64,000 nucleotides of DNA from Buddleja alternifolia (Eukaryota > Streptophyta > Magnoliopsida > Lamiales > Scrophulariaceae). The DNA lies in contig CM033403.1 of assembly GCA_019426215.1 (NCBI GenBank), forward strand, positions 6,594,012-6,658,011, given 5' to 3'. Position 1 is the stretch's first letter; each line of letters opens with the position of its first letter. A program made the translations under genes and the position numbers. Below the pieces are notes generated by a model that saw only the letters and a list, made by a program, of their open reading frames with translations, was not told the origin of the DNA and searched no databases. Positions 33,988 through 47,000 of this stretch are shown one piece after another.

Positions 33988-36420
33988 CTTTTTTTTTTTT
34001 GAATGAATTCGTTACAAAATATATGTTATTAATATTAAATTGCAACAAGTTACAACTAGACTAACAACTACTATAAAAGTAGAGAAAATCCACACGCTTT
34101 CGGTGGAAGTCGAATGTAACACCCTTACACAAAATACATAGATAATAAAAGCACACATTTATATGTTACCAATTTGATCATTATATACGAGCGGAAGCAC
34201 CAAATTTTGCTTGTTTCACAATTTTCACACATGGACATAGGGAAAATATACACACATCTAGGAATTATCCTTTACAAGCGACCAAAAGAAGCCCTATATG
34301 ATATGTACATGATGAGCTGAGGGAGAAGGACTTGAAAACCAGTCAGCCGACCTTTGATCCATGCTTCAGCTTTATGTACACAACTTCACGGATCGACACT
34401 ATCTATAGCACTAAAAAAAAACATTGCGTTTGGTGAGTTGCAAACTCAGCAAGTATAATCAAGTAACGAGATATTTAACATCCCATAAACACACAAAAAT
34501 CAGCAACCAATCAATCATTTGAAGTCACATAAGAACATCATCCATAATCATTTCACATTCAATTCATATCATTCAAAAACACATGATGCACGTGCTTTCT
34601 TTTACTGTTAATGGCCTGCTATAACCAAGAGTAGTTCGTGATCACGATAATGGCCATGGCACTCTGTAATTCATATAACACGTGGGAGTTCAGTGAACTC
34701 CGGTGGCCGTACGGTACTCTGTGGTCCAGTTATACTGGAATTTCTTTAACACATGGCTCAAGATTAATAGCAACCATAACAGAGCCACTTATCTCGAATG
34801 AATGCATTTTCATATCATATATCTCAATTTCATCAACAAATCATCAACAACATTTCCACCATGTCAAAGCTCATTTAGTTCACGTATAGTAAACAATTAG
34901 CCACATTCGTTTCCATCAACCAATCATCATATAACCATGTTCACAACACCATAAACTTTCCAATTCAACACAAGTAGACAAATAAAGGATTCATGTAGAC
35001 ATATTAATGAACACAATGGATACGTCAAATATCAAGTCACCCAATTATACTCACAAATAGAGCTCATCGAGATGTCATCGTCTAGTCGGCGTTTTCTGCT
35101 CCTCTATTGGAATCTCGACCTATTAAATATATCAAAATGCATAAATACCCTTGATATAATACATTGAATAACATAACATAATATTTTCATATTTAATTCC
35201 CATGTCAATTTGGAGATTCGATTAGCGAAACAGGGGCTGTCCCAACAGATTTTCCAAAACCGACACCGTATATTCAACTATTTTTCTAAAAACCCCTGTT
35301 TACTGAAAAATTCTGAAATTTTTGTGACGTATTTATAACATCTGTATATATCTACTGTAAAAGTTTTAGATTGAACAAAAATTTCCAGGTTACCTAAATA
35401 ACCTCAAAACAGCAGCCTTCGCCAATCCCGCCGAACAGACTGGCAGTGTTATTCAACGATTTTTAGAAAATTCAGAACATCTTCAATGTTTACATAATTT
35501 TACAGGTAAACCCTATACATATCCATATTTCACCAGAAAAATTCACATAAATACATTCGCTCTTTTGGACACCTACATACAGCCACATACGTAACTGAAG
35601 AAATTGTAAGCGTAGGACCCTTTTTTCAAAACTTGATGCAAGAATCTAACTACCAAGTCAAAACCTCAAAATCATATAAGCTCAAAAGAACACTAATTTA
35701 GGTGAAATCGTTACCCATGACATAGAGAGATAAAGGAAGCAAATCCCAATTCAAAGCTTTCCAAAACTCGCTTAGCAGCAGATTTTAGTTTGATGCAGCA
35801 AGCTCTCGGTTGGATGAACATTTCGAGCAACTCCGAACTTCTGGGAAGAAAACAAAATCACTATGGTCTTCCTCTATATCTTAGGAAGAAAATAAGACCA
35901 ACCACACTCAATTTTGATGTCATTTGACCCCTTAAAACTGTGATCTCCCAATACTGCGCCAGCTGCGTTTTTCTTATTCTCTTAAGTTGGAGAGAGATGT
36001 CTAGAGAGGTTCCTTGGTTTTCTTAAACCAAAAATGAGTCAATATTCCTGATCTTAAAAGGTGGGAGAGGGCTCAATACTCAAAGAATGGGTGAGGTGTT
36101 GTTTCTTGAAGGGATCAAGGGGTTAGGTGTCATTATGATACAAAAAAGTGAGATGAGGCGGTGATATTTTTGAGATACAATATGGGATAAATATTATCTA
36201 TTTTGCGTGTGTAATATATGAACTACAAGTGCCAATTTATGTTCTTAAGAATTTAGTTGGTGATGAAAGGAAATGTGCCACCTTTCAAGTATTTGCACAT
36301 AGGACCTTGAAGTTTGCTTACGTCCACATGATAGAAAATAACTTGGGGTGTTACATCGAACCCAAGACCTCTAATATCTTGGAACCTCAGTTTTGCCAAT
36401 AGTGCTAGGCTTCATCGGCA
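33988..36420 (-). mobile_element. tRNA-derived SINE, split by a solo LTR
   Basis: On the minus strand the SINE begins at 36420 (TGCCGATGAAGCCTAGCAC), has box A-like TAGCACTATTGG and box B-like GGGTTCGACTTCC, and ends in a poly(A) tail seen as T11 at 33989-34000. A perfect 10-bp duplication AACAAAAGAC flanks it (33978-33987 and 36421-36430). The native length is about 187 bp. It is interrupted by the solo LTR at 34115-36355. Confidence 0.8.
34115..36355 (+). mobile_element. Solo LTR, TGTAACACCC family
   Basis: 2241 bp from TGTAACACCC to GGGGTGTTACA, flanked by a perfect TCGAA duplication (34110-34114 and 36356-36360). TGTAACACCC ends are common in plant Ty3 (chromovirus-type) LTRs. No coding sequence; the 83-codon frame at 34638 has no homology that I recognise. 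Confidence 0.9.
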
Positions 36421-36430
36421 AACAAAAGAC

Positions 36431-36946
36431 TTGTTTGAATTCTTGATTTTCAAACATCTATGCTATATGTGAAGAATGATTTTAAATTATCAATTTAGAA
36501 CTCCTAAGTGGACAGAAAGAAGAGAAATCATTGAAGGGATGGTTAGAAAATGAATTATGGAGGTCTGTTTATTGAGAATGAAAAGTTGTGAACAAAAAAG
36601 ATGCAACTTTTCGGGATACGCAGACAGGTTCAAACGTTGAAACTTTTGGGCGAAAAGCCCCGTGCTCGCAACTTTTCAGGACTTGTGTTTTGGCCTCGAC
36701 AGTTTCAGACTTTTGCTAAATAGTCCATAATCCTATATGATCGCGACTGTCGATCGTATGATTTTGATAATTTGGTTGCAACACTTTAACTATTAATTTC
36801 TCATTCATTTGAAGTAGAATTTGACTAATTCAATATGTTAAATTGATCTACATGGAACATAAATTTATTTAAGCTAACGAAATTCCTAATCCGAGATATA
36901 GAGGCCACGACGATTTATAGTCAAAGTTGTGTCAATACAAAATTTG
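36431..36946. other. Non-coding stretch of the decayed kinase locus
   Basis: No kinase or LRR codons are readable. It may be the remnant of the deleted body of the second gene copy plus unrelated insertion. Confidence 0.4.
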
Positions 36947-37007
36947 CTACAACAATTCCAACAAGAAGATCAAGAAAGGAAGAATTATGATGGAATTTTC
37001 CATAGAT
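36947..37007 (-). pseudogene. Receptor kinase relic: start codon and signal peptide
   Basis: Minus-strand MENSIIILPFLIFLLELL and a stop, closely similar to the first residues of the intact gene (MANSIIILSLLISSCF). Nothing further of the gene remains in register. Confidence 0.78.
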
Positions 37008-37064
37008 TTTTTAAATGTGCATGAATTGGATAATGTACATGTATACATATATGGTATAGCCATG

Positions 37065-37874
37065 TGTTTACACCTAAAATAAAATGGACTTCTCAATTTA
37101 AAAAAGTCCAAAAGGCCATATATTAATTCAAAAATTGGGCGTAAGGTAAAGGAGCCCAAGCGACCTTTGTTCGTAGGATAATTCGAAATTAGGCTCAAGT
37201 TGAAAAACCCAAGCAACCTCATTCATTAGCTAAATACGATAGGAGGTTTAAGGTCCAAGCCCAATGTTCCACAAGGTCAAAAGTCCGTGAAGGAAGGCCC
37301 AAAAGAGTAGGAAGTTGTCCAATCCATGGACGTGCCAACAAAATAAGTTTGAAAACACGGTTGAAGGCACTTCCCAACCGCAAAGGACGTGGATACGTGA
37401 TAAAGGGCAAGGCGAGAAAAAAAGGAGAAAGATAAGAATAAAAAAAACTCTGCATCTTTTTATCTTTTTCTTTAGGAGTAGGTGTAATCTTAGGAGTAGC
37501 GTAACTTAGTTAATTCTGTAGATCAAATCCTGGTGATCAAGTGTTGACATCAGCATATCTCTTGCTCGAACAGCCTTGTAACTCGTGACTGGGGATCAAT
37601 ATGGAGGTATAAAAGTTTATCGTTTTATCAGATTTAAGTATTTGGTAGATAAATTTATATCTGGACTTGTATCTTCCTGTCTTATTTATTTTCATCAATT
37701 GCGGTCCGAATAACTATTTTAAACAACACATCGAAGTGTTAAAGTCTGAACCACCGTCTAGCATATCGAATTCAAATGCGGGGGTTGTTAGATAATTCTA
37801 AGTGGAGAATTGTCACGGGGCTTGAGTTAATCGAATTAGCTCTTCTTTATTCAATTTGTTTTTATCCAGAAACA
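37065..37874 (+). repeat. Tat 5' LTR
   Basis: 810 bp, TGTTTACACC to CCAGAAACA. It keeps a block of about 35 bp near 37712-37750 that the 3' LTR lacks. Confidence 0.9.
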
Positions 37875-37878
37875 AATT

Positions 37879-37898
37879 TTGGGCGACCACAGTGGGAG
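37879..37898 (+). promoter_or_regulatory. Tat primer binding site (degenerate)
   Basis: TTGGGCGACCACAGTGGGAG lies a few bases after the LTR end and resembles the TGGCG-CCACCGTGGGG sites of plant Ty3 elements. The tRNA is not certain. Confidence 0.5.
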
Positions 37899-37947
37899 CT
37901 GGTTCCTGTAAAATTAATTTTCCAAGGTCGTTTAAGTCAGACCAATA

Positions 37948-39613
37948 ATGACAGACGAGTTCACTCGCGATGACTGCACCGAGGATTTGGATATCCAGCT
38001 GGTGGCAAAAAATAAAATCAGCGCGGACAAAATATACGAACAATTTGTTCGACTTATGAAACAAACTCTAACAGGTGCTCAAGAAGATCAAAGGAGAGAA
38101 TTCAATGATCAATATCAAGCACTGACACAAGAATCCGCCCGAATATTTACGGCAATAGTACAAGATATTGTTGTAAGTGCTCGAGATGGTCTCGCTCGAG
38201 AAGTCACTAGAGTTATAACTGAGCTAGGTGAAATTTTCAATCAAACTTGTGATGTTTTTACCATGATACATACACAAGTAGCCTTAGGTCTCGAACCTTT
38301 AATCAACAAGCATAATCTCTTAATCGTAAAAGTATCTCAGTTGGTAGAACCGAGGACTCAGAGTATCAGCTTTAGAACACTTATCTCGATTTACCTGCCA
38401 ATGTCGAGAGGCAGCAGATCAAGATTATCTTAAACTGAGATTGTTCCCTAGTTCTCTAACAGGGTCAGCCTTTAATTGGTATATTAACTTATCTCCAAAC
38501 TCAATACATACTTGGGAAGAGATGCAGTTCCAATTTCAGAATCACTTCGCTCGAATTGATCTAGGCATATCCATGAGTGACCTGGCTAAGATCAGACAAA
38601 ACACAGGAGAGTCTATAGAAGAGTTCCTGTCAAGATTCAAAAAGGCTTAGGTTAAGTGCCATTTGAACTTGCCTGAATCCGAATTTGTGCAGTTAGCACA
38701 ACAGAATATGCCTTTCGATTTTAGAGTAAAATTCGATGGAATGATTTTCCCAGATTTTCGAAGTCTGGCAGAAAATGCAACTAGATACGAGAACATGTTA
38801 AAAGAAGAAAGCTTAAGAAAACATCAAGGATTTAACACATTCGAAATCTCAGCACCATGGGCATTCGAGGATGCTTACGAAGCAGACCTCGCAGAATTCA
38901 TAAAAGGGTCCCCATTTCAATGCGGAGCACTCGAGCCAAAAGAGTGCGAAGCGATGGGTTCTTTACATTCTAAGAAAGACAAAAAATATACTTTCGATGT
39001 GGTGAAAACGGAAGAAATATTCGATTGGCTACTGGCCAATAAGAAATTAAAGATTAAAGGAAAACATCGATTTCCAACTAAGGAGGAAGCCAAAGGAAAA
39101 CCTTATTGTAAATGGCATAATGCCTTTACACACGAAACAAAAGAATGTATTATGTTCAGAAACTTAATACAATCAAAGTTAGACTCGGACGAAATAACCT
39201 TTCCTGATAGCCAGAAAGCGAGTATAGATGAAGATCCTTTCCCTGTTTTAAATTTCGAAATCAATACTTTGGAAATTGGTTTACCTGAACGTTCTAACAC
39301 TTTATCCAAATCTTCGAATGAACAGGTCTCGAAGGAAGCTAAGCTAGCGAACAAGCTCTTTAACAGGCTCGTAGATGAAGGAATCTTGACCTACCCGAAA
39401 GTCAATGCCGATGGGCTCGAGGGCATGTGCAGGTGGCATATGAAAACGATGCATACCACTGATCAATGCCAAATCTTTCGTCGTTTTGTTGCCAAGCAAT
39501 TCGAGAGGGGCCAGATATTCTTGTCCGGGATAGACAAGCGAATCCTAGAATTTAGTCTAGACGGGAAGCCCAAGGAAAAGGAATCACAACTCGAACCGAT
39601 TTCTCCCATCTAA
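37948..39613 (+). pseudogene. Tat gag polyprotein, interrupted
   Basis: Three successive frames: 37948-38433, 38441-38650 and 38663-39613. The middle one carries the capsid core (FNWYINLSPNSIHTWEEM and SIEEFLSRFKKA). The third carries its continuation and two CX2H-type zinc-like units (CKWHNAFTHETKEC and CRWHMKTMHTTDQC). A frame change near 38435 and stops at 38648-38650 and 39611-39613 break it. Confidence 0.85.
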
Positions 39614-39691
39614 AAGGCTGAAGGGAAATCATACAAGGAGGCACTCGAGACCCCCAAGTATGAGATCGTCTATCAAACCCCTTCGAAGGTA

Positions 39692-41610
39692 GTGGACAAC
39701 CTTACCCAGATCCAGAAAATGCTCTGCAGTCAATGTGCTGACACCCTGCACTACGAAATAGTGAGGTTACAAGTGATCCCGAATGATCCCGATTGGGTTC
39801 CAGCCTACCAAAGGGAATGGAACAAGAGGCAAAGGTATGAGAATAGCAGCTTCGGTTTCCAGCCCTACAATCTGCACTTTTGAGGAAGGGGAGGCAGAGG
39901 TTATGGGTTGCCTCCGTCGGCAGGCAGGGATTCACCATATAACCATTTATGTGAATCCAGCGAGCAGATCAAGAGGAAGCAAAATGGTCGCCAGAAGAAT
40001 ATTAAGCAACAGGTGGCTTATTCTCGAGCTGCTGTGGCTTTAGAGATGCAACAGGAAGCTGTTATAGCCAACCTTCAAATTGAAAAAGAGGCGTTGAGTA
40101 AAGGCATGCTGAAAGCTAAGGCTGAAGTAAAACCCGAAGAAGATGAATATGAGAAAGATGTTGACCAGTTGAGTGACCAATTCAAGGATACTAGCTTGAA
40201 GGGGAAGAGCACAAGGTTCGAAGAAGATGAAAATTTGGATGATTTCGAGTCAGTCGACGACTTGGAATCAGCAAACGAAGTCGATTTGAAAGCAAAAGAA
40301 GCATCTCTGAAAAGAGCCCTGCAGTTTGAAGAGGATAAAGATGTGAATATAGTGACTATTTTGCCAGCGGCATTCGCTGCAAAAGAAGATACAATGGATG
40401 AGGAGGAAAAATCGCTTGAAATGATGACCATCTCCGAGTCAGGTAATAATTCTAAGTCAGAAATTCCTAACAGCAAATTATTTGAGATGAAAACAGATAA
40501 TGAAAAATTGGTCGATCTTTTATTCTCGAAGGAAAAGATTGATAATAACCATATGCGACCTTTATTTGTAAAAGCCGAGATCGAAGGCATTAAAATTAGC
40601 AAATTTTTAGTTGACAATGGTGCTACTGTTAAGATTTTGCCCCAAAAAACGTTAACAAAATTAGGAAAAACTGTGAAAGACCTAGTCACTACTGATGTTT
40701 CAATATATGGTTTTTCTGGACGAGCTACTCAAGTATCCGGAGTCCTACCCTGTTGGATAAAGGTTGGGACTCAGAGTTCGTACTCTGCATTCTTTGTGGT
40801 GAATACGAATTCACCATCATTTAATGCTTTATTGGGAAGAGATTGGATACATCAAAATTATTGTATCCCTTCGACCCTGCATCAGATGTTGGTTTCCTGG
40901 AATGGACATAAATTCGAAATTATCAAAGCTGAGAAAAATTCCTATTTTATTGATACTCACATTGTCCATGCCAGGTACCTGGCTAGGGAGTCGAAGTAAA
41001 GGACAACCAAGCTCTGGGGTTTCCGGCCATCGAAACGGCAGGAGCAAGAGATGAAGGAAAAGTCATCATAGCTCGAGACGATGAGGGTCAGTCTACAACC
41101 GAAGTAGATAACAGTTTAGCCCAAGTGGATATAGGGACTTTGTAATCTTCTTTTATTTAGTTTTTGATGGACAAAGTTAGTTATGATGATGTATTTGAAT
41201 GCTGGTTTAAAAAATTACTAATCAAAAACGTTATTTCAAGTTTATCTACTTACAATCATGTCTTAGTCGAAGAATGTAATACAAATGCTAATAGTAGTGT
41301 GATTGAATGTTTCGAAATCGAAGGGAACTGTGCAGCTGATATGTTCAAACAAGGGGTTATGGAACCTGATGAGGATATCAGGAAAGATATCCAAGACCCT
41401 CTAGAGGAAATAAATCTTGGAACGACAGAGGATCCAAAAATGACTTATATAAGTTCGAAATTAGATCAATTCGAGAAGGAAAAATTGATAGGAATCTTGT
41501 ATCAGTTCAAAGATTGTTTCGCATGGGCACATCACGAAATGCCTGGGATAGATATGAATATAGCTCGACATGAATTGCCAATCAAATCTGGCTTTAAGCC
41601 GGTAATATAG
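39692..41610 (+). pseudogene. Tat protease and pre-RT region
   Basis: Frames 39692-39883, 39908-40999 and 41164-41610. The long middle frame has an acidic, coiled N-terminal half and then an aspartic protease domain: FLVDNGATVKILP (DNG in place of the common DSG/DTG, a variant also seen in Tat elements) and ALLGRDWIH about 90 residues later. The third frame leads into RT (HEMPGIDMNIARHELPI) and ends in TAG at 41608-41610. Confidence 0.82.
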
Positions 41611-41622
41611 GCACCTCGTCAA

Positions 41623-42183
41623 TTGTCTCCAGATTTGATGGGTGCAATTAAAGATAAGATTGGAAAGTTGGTTGAAGCCAATTTCGTAAGACCAACTCGA
41701 TACGTCGAATGGTTGGCAAATATAGTCCCAGTAATCAAGAAGAATGGGAAAGTAAGGATCTGTATTGACTTTCAAGATCTGAATAGAGCCACACCTAAAG
41801 ATGAATATCCTATGCCCATGGCTGATGTCTTGATCGACGCAGCTGCAAGGCACAAAGTGATGTCCTTTATGGATGGCTACTCTGGATATTATCAACTAAA
41901 TATATCCGAAGTAGACAGGAACAAAACGGCATTTTGGTACCCAGGTTCCATAGGAACCTTCAAATAGAATGCTATGCCCTTTGGATTAAAAAATGTCGGG
42001 GCCACATACCAAAGGACCATGAATTATATGTTCCATGACCTGATTGGTAAATCCATCGAAATATATATAGATGATATAGTGGTCAAAGCTCAAATCTATC
42101 AAGACCATTTGAAATCATTAATTGAGTCCTTCGAACGAATGAGACATTTCAAGTTAAAAATGAATCCATTGAAGTGTGCTTTT
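41623..42183 (+). pseudogene. Tat reverse transcriptase, part before the Sirevirus
   Basis: RT blocks ICIDFQDLNRATPKDEYPMP, MDGYSGYYQLNI, AMPFGLKNVGATYQRTMN and catalytic YIDDIVVKA are all present. TAG at 41965-41967 interrupts it within the same frame. The domain ends at KMNPLKCAF, where the Sirevirus is inserted, and resumes at 56225 in the same frame. Confidence 0.92.
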
Positions 42184-43691
42184 TGGTGGTCCCAAGTGGC
42201 ATACGAAAGGGTCTAGAAGGGGGGGGGGTGTTGAATAGACCCTGAAGTCTTTTTCGACTTCACAAAATTTCGTATCACTTTAGAAATTTGAACGCTTGGA
42301 AAAACTGAGCGCTTGGGTCAGGCGCTTCAGAATAGTTAACTTAGACTTAGTGATTTCAGCAGTTTAACAAAGTAGGGCAACGCTTAGATCGCTTAATCAG
42401 GGTTAGCACAGCGGAAATAATGTTTAGCGTTCTTTTAGTTGAATTAATCGCTTTGCAATTTTACTTGTCTTTTTCAGAATAATATGAAGAGAATAATATA
42501 AGACAATAAAATAAATGACACAATAATTTGTAAGGTTCACTGGGTGATGTAATCCCAGCTACGTCCTTCTTCTCCTTTTTCACTTGGAGGAAATTACTAT
42601 GATGATTATCAAAGGATCACACAGAAACTTCTACAAAATAGTAATGGATGAAAATGATCTTGGGCTCCTTGATCACACAGACTTCAGCACCAATGAAGAT
42701 CGTCTTCTTCAAGCTTCTCTCACTCAGAAATACTGCCTGAAAGGTTGCAACAACTTTTCTCACTCAGATGAAAGGTTGAGGTTTATCACTAGGGTTTTGT
42801 TTGTTTTAAAGAAGATCAAACAACTTGGAATATCTCAGTTGGAGTTTGGATTTCTTCTTTGGAAGATATTTGAGATATTTGTGACTGTCTGGAATGTAGA
42901 TAGAAAGCTTGAAAGGTTTTGGCTATGAAGTTTCTAAGCTTTTTCCAGAAAGAATGTACGTAGGATTTTTGGCAATAATTTCTCGTATATTCTTGATGTT
43001 GTTCTCTCTTTTTTTATTTTCTGGAGTAAGGTATTTATAGGCAATTTCTTGGGATTTGTCCGTTGGACACATGTAGGAGCGTGCCTTTCACGTAGCGCGT
43101 GATTGTACCTAAAATCTGACATTCCTGAAAATTCGCTGGAACCGATTGGACGGGAGCAGCTAAAACTCTGAAAGTTCTGACAGTCTGGTCAAAAGGAGGC
43201 TTGTCCACAAGTCACAGTAGCTTATCACATTTAATGCTCTTATCAGGCATTTAATGCAATTTGAATTTATTTCCCGTTGGAAATAAATGTCCGTTGAATG
43301 ATTGCATTTAAGTCCTTCATGACTTGAGGATTTATTTCAGGTGAATCTTCTATAAGTCGCTTGAGTATTTGAACGCTTGATTCATGAATCCTGAACTGCG
43401 GTCTCTTAGCGTTTGACAGGCGCTAAGAAGAATCTTCATCTTCGGTTGACTTCAGACGCTGGTCTTCAACTTCTTCTCAAATAGACTCACCTAGAATTCT
43501 ATTATTGATTCAGTCGCTAAGACTTAGTCTAAAATCTATGAGGATAAAAATTACAAGCCTAAACAAAATTACAAACTCTTTAAACGCTTTATACAATGAT
43601 CTATGAAAGCATAAACTTACATTTTATTTGGGGTCTAACATTGAATCCTATCTTGTCATCATCAAAACATCTAACATGAAATTTCCTAACA
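42184..43691 (-). repeat. Sirevirus 3' LTR
   Basis: 1508 bp; plus strand TGGTGGTCCC to TTTCCTAACA. The 114-codon plus-strand frame inside (42584) recurs in the other LTR and is not a gene. Confidence 0.95.
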
Positions 43692-43706
43692 ATTTCCCCC
43701 TTTTTG
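43692..43706 (-). promoter_or_regulatory. Sirevirus polypurine tract
   Basis: Minus-strand AAAAAGGGGGAAAT abuts the 3' LTR start, the priming site for plus-strand DNA. Confidence 0.85.
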
Positions 43707-44004
43707 ATGATGTCAAGACTTGTAACTCTTTTATAATTTTTAAGAGTTAAAAAAGAAAAGGCCCAAAGGAATATAAGTCAGCGTTTGAAAGGTTAGTAAT
43801 GTTAGTTAAAGTTAGGTTGGCTTCAACAAGTTGTTTCAGCAATAAATCATTCATATATATTGAAATAAAGCATACATGATTTATACTGAAAAGAATAAGA
43901 AAGAAATAAAATACGCAAAAACATTTATTTCTTCTGTCGCTTTGCTCTTTCTTCGCCTTGAAGAACTTCTAACGCTAGTTCTTTTAAGAGTCGATCAATG
44001 TCGA
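43707..44004 (-). other. Spacer between extra gene and 3' LTR
   Basis: About 300 nt, AT-rich, no frame. Confidence 0.6.
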
Positions 44005-47000
44005 TCATAGTTGTATGCTGGACTTCATCATAGTCATGCCTGCGGAGTTGGCGCTTTCATTTAGCTCTAACAACCTTTCCGTCCAATCCCTTGGTGGAAT
44101 GCCAAGTTCTCGAATCAGATCATAATATATATCTCTTTGACGGTCATTTGACGGTCTCCAATTTACAGGTCGTTGTAGCGGTCCGGCATAAGCATGAAAT
44201 CCCATACTCTCTAAGAAGTCGGGGTCCAACTGGGGAAGAGCGTATTTTCCGAGATAATACCTTGGTTTTCGTTTCTTGGATAGCATTCTCTTAATGCTTA
44301 CCAGTTCATCGAACATCGAACGCCAATGTTTATTATCCGTCTTGGAAATCGCTTTGGTCTTTTCTTTACTTTCCCCCTTCTTGACTTCATCAAGGGACAA
44401 CTTTAGATCAGCGACATCGCGGCGCAAAAGTCTAACTTCTTCGACTAGAAGAGCAATCTGTTGGGCGACACTCTGAGCGACGGCATCGGATGAAGCGTGT
44501 CTGTCCGCATCAGCCGAAGCGCTCTGAGCAAGGTGACGATTGAATTCAGAGGAGAGCTCAGCGATAAGAGGGGACATGCTTTCCATGATAGCAATGGTGC
44601 TTTTATTTGAAGCGTTGGCAATGTCACGGCTTCGCGTATCAGACATTAAGCGAGTCTGTCTGTCAGCGGCTTCAGAAAGCTTGGAGCAGGAACCTTCGAT
44701 GTGGTGAAGCGAGTTCCGTACAGCCTTTCTGAAATCTCGGGCCTCTAAATCACTGTCTGAATCTGAATCCGAAGAAGGACGCTCTGGGGACGGGAGAAGT
44801 CCGTAAGAACTTGAAACTGCAGCCTTGCCTTTGTTTTTATCTCTTAGGAGAGGTTCTACAGGCGCTTGAGCAATTTCAGCGTGCACTTCTTCAATTGCGT
44901 GATCCAAGGTAGAATCAGCAATCGCTGGGGGCTCGACTACTGGGGCGCTAGAAGAATCTGGCAAGGAAGCCTCAGGAGGTTGAGCGACTTCCGCAGTAGG
45001 AGCAGAATCTTCTTCCAGAATTTGGATTGAGGGAGGAGAAGGTTCTCTAAGGCCAATAACCCAGAGGGGGCCAAAGGCTTCCATCACATGCCGGGGACTG
45101 ATCAGGCTAGATTGCGGGATAAAGAATATAGCGTCTTCGCGCTCGTCAGTACTTAGTGCAAGTTGCACATCTTCTGGTAAAGCAATCCCTGATGTATATT
45201 TGTTGAAAAAGTCCAAAATCAATGGCATGAACGCTTGAGCTGCTTCTTGGTCCACTGGCCTAATCAGCGAGATCATCTTGGCCACTTGAATATTCTGTTC
45301 ACTGAAGAGCACAGGGGAGAGTATATCCTCGGAAATCGTTTAACCCTGAATAGTGATTGAAACTTGTATCCAACGCTTGGACATTTTCTATCACTGCTCT
45401 CATATCTCGGTGGAACTCAGCAAACTCAGCGTGTTCTGTTGAAGTGTCAACACGAATCTGACTCTGGCCTTGAAGAATTGGTTGTTTACTTGACGAAGCG
45501 TCTTCGTTGAGGTCAGGGAAGATTCGTTGAACAAAGTCTGCACGAGGATGCAAAACGTAGCGTCCGCCCTGGCTGAATAAGGCGAGCTGCTGGCGAATGT
45601 AGCTTTCGATTGGCTGTCTGTATCGTGGCAAAGTGCTAACATTCCCGGCAATTATCTGACGCTGTTGAAGCAAAAAGGTGGCAAATCCTCGGCGTCTGTA
45701 TTCTATTCCAAAATTAAACAGGAATGGATATTTGACGAGTTCATCAAGGGTGTAGAAGTGAAGAACGAACTCTTCAGCCCATTTGGCTGTATCCATCATC
45801 CATCGTTTTCCAAGTTTGTTCGCTTTGTTTTGCTCTTTTCTAGCTGCTAAGAATTTCTCGAAGCGTTCTGTTTCATCATCATAGTCTTCAGCCCATAATC
45901 TGGCAAGATATTCACGAGCCTCATCTTCAATCCACGAGTTGACCGGATTTGGGCGCTCCGCAACAAGCGAGCCTTTGCCTTTCCAGAGTTTGAGTGGATT
46001 AGGAGAGAGAGCGTTCTGGGGAGACTTGACAACGGAGGGGAGAGCAGAATATCCTATCTTATTGAGGTCTTCCTCATCAGGATTTTTGTTCCAATCACCC
46101 ATGTGTGGGTTCTTGAAAACAATCTTGCTTGGGCGCAGAGGATAAAAGGACTCGTCCGAGCGACCGGTTAGAGTGAATCGCTGTTGATCAAGGTCAGCTC
46201 TATTGAACACTGGACGACGAATGTACTCAAGGCGAGATTGAAGTCGCTCTAAGTCATATAGTCCTAGATCTGCAATACGCTCGAAAAACTCAAATTTCTT
46301 GGTGTTGGACATATCGGACCGATGGAGAGTGGTTTGAAGGTTTATTTCCAACTCGGCAAGCGATTGAATGTCACGTTCTCTGGCGGCATAATAAAATTCG
46401 ACGTCTGGATGATATCCGCGCGGGAAGAAATCGATGACACGAGGAGGAGGTCCGGTTGGCGTAGGAACAAGGGCAATAGCTTCTGTTGGAATGGGGGCCA
46501 CTTCTATCGACCGCTCAGCGTTTAAAGTTGCTTCACTCGCTGATGAGCTTTCAGCGTCAGGAAGAACTTGGGATGCTTCTTTAGCAATATTCACAACAGT
46601 TGCCATGTCCACGTCTAGTTCAACTGGAATCTCCGAGAGAGGAGGGGCTTCAGCGATTGGTTCATCATGAGCTCCGTCATGAGCTGAAACATGTAAGCGA
46701 TTGAGAAAAGCAAGCAAAAATTCCTACTGAGTAGAAATTTACAAAGAAAATACTACATCGCTTACCCTGAGGACTATCATCAACTGTCTTAGTCGCTTGA
46801 TCTGTTTCTTGGACAAGTTCCTCAGGCTCCTGAACTTCTTCTTCGGGTTCTAAATCGATAAAAGAAGTTATTGGATCAGCACGAATAGGGATATTTAGTT
46901 CTTCAAGCGTGTTGAGAACATAATGAATATCTGCTTCACTTGGTGCTGAGAGAATTTTTTTTTATCCTAGCGTTAGAGACTTAGGAAACTAACGAGGAAA

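Noticed and set aside
36361..36420. A functional tRNA gene suggested by box A and box B-like motifs
   Set aside because: Poly(A) tail, 10-bp target duplication and lack of a cloverleaf show a SINE, not a tRNA.
42584..42928. 114-codon open frame, repeated at 55117-55461, as a gene
   Set aside because: Both copies lie inside the two Sirevirus LTRs. Identity follows from LTR identity, and there is no domain.
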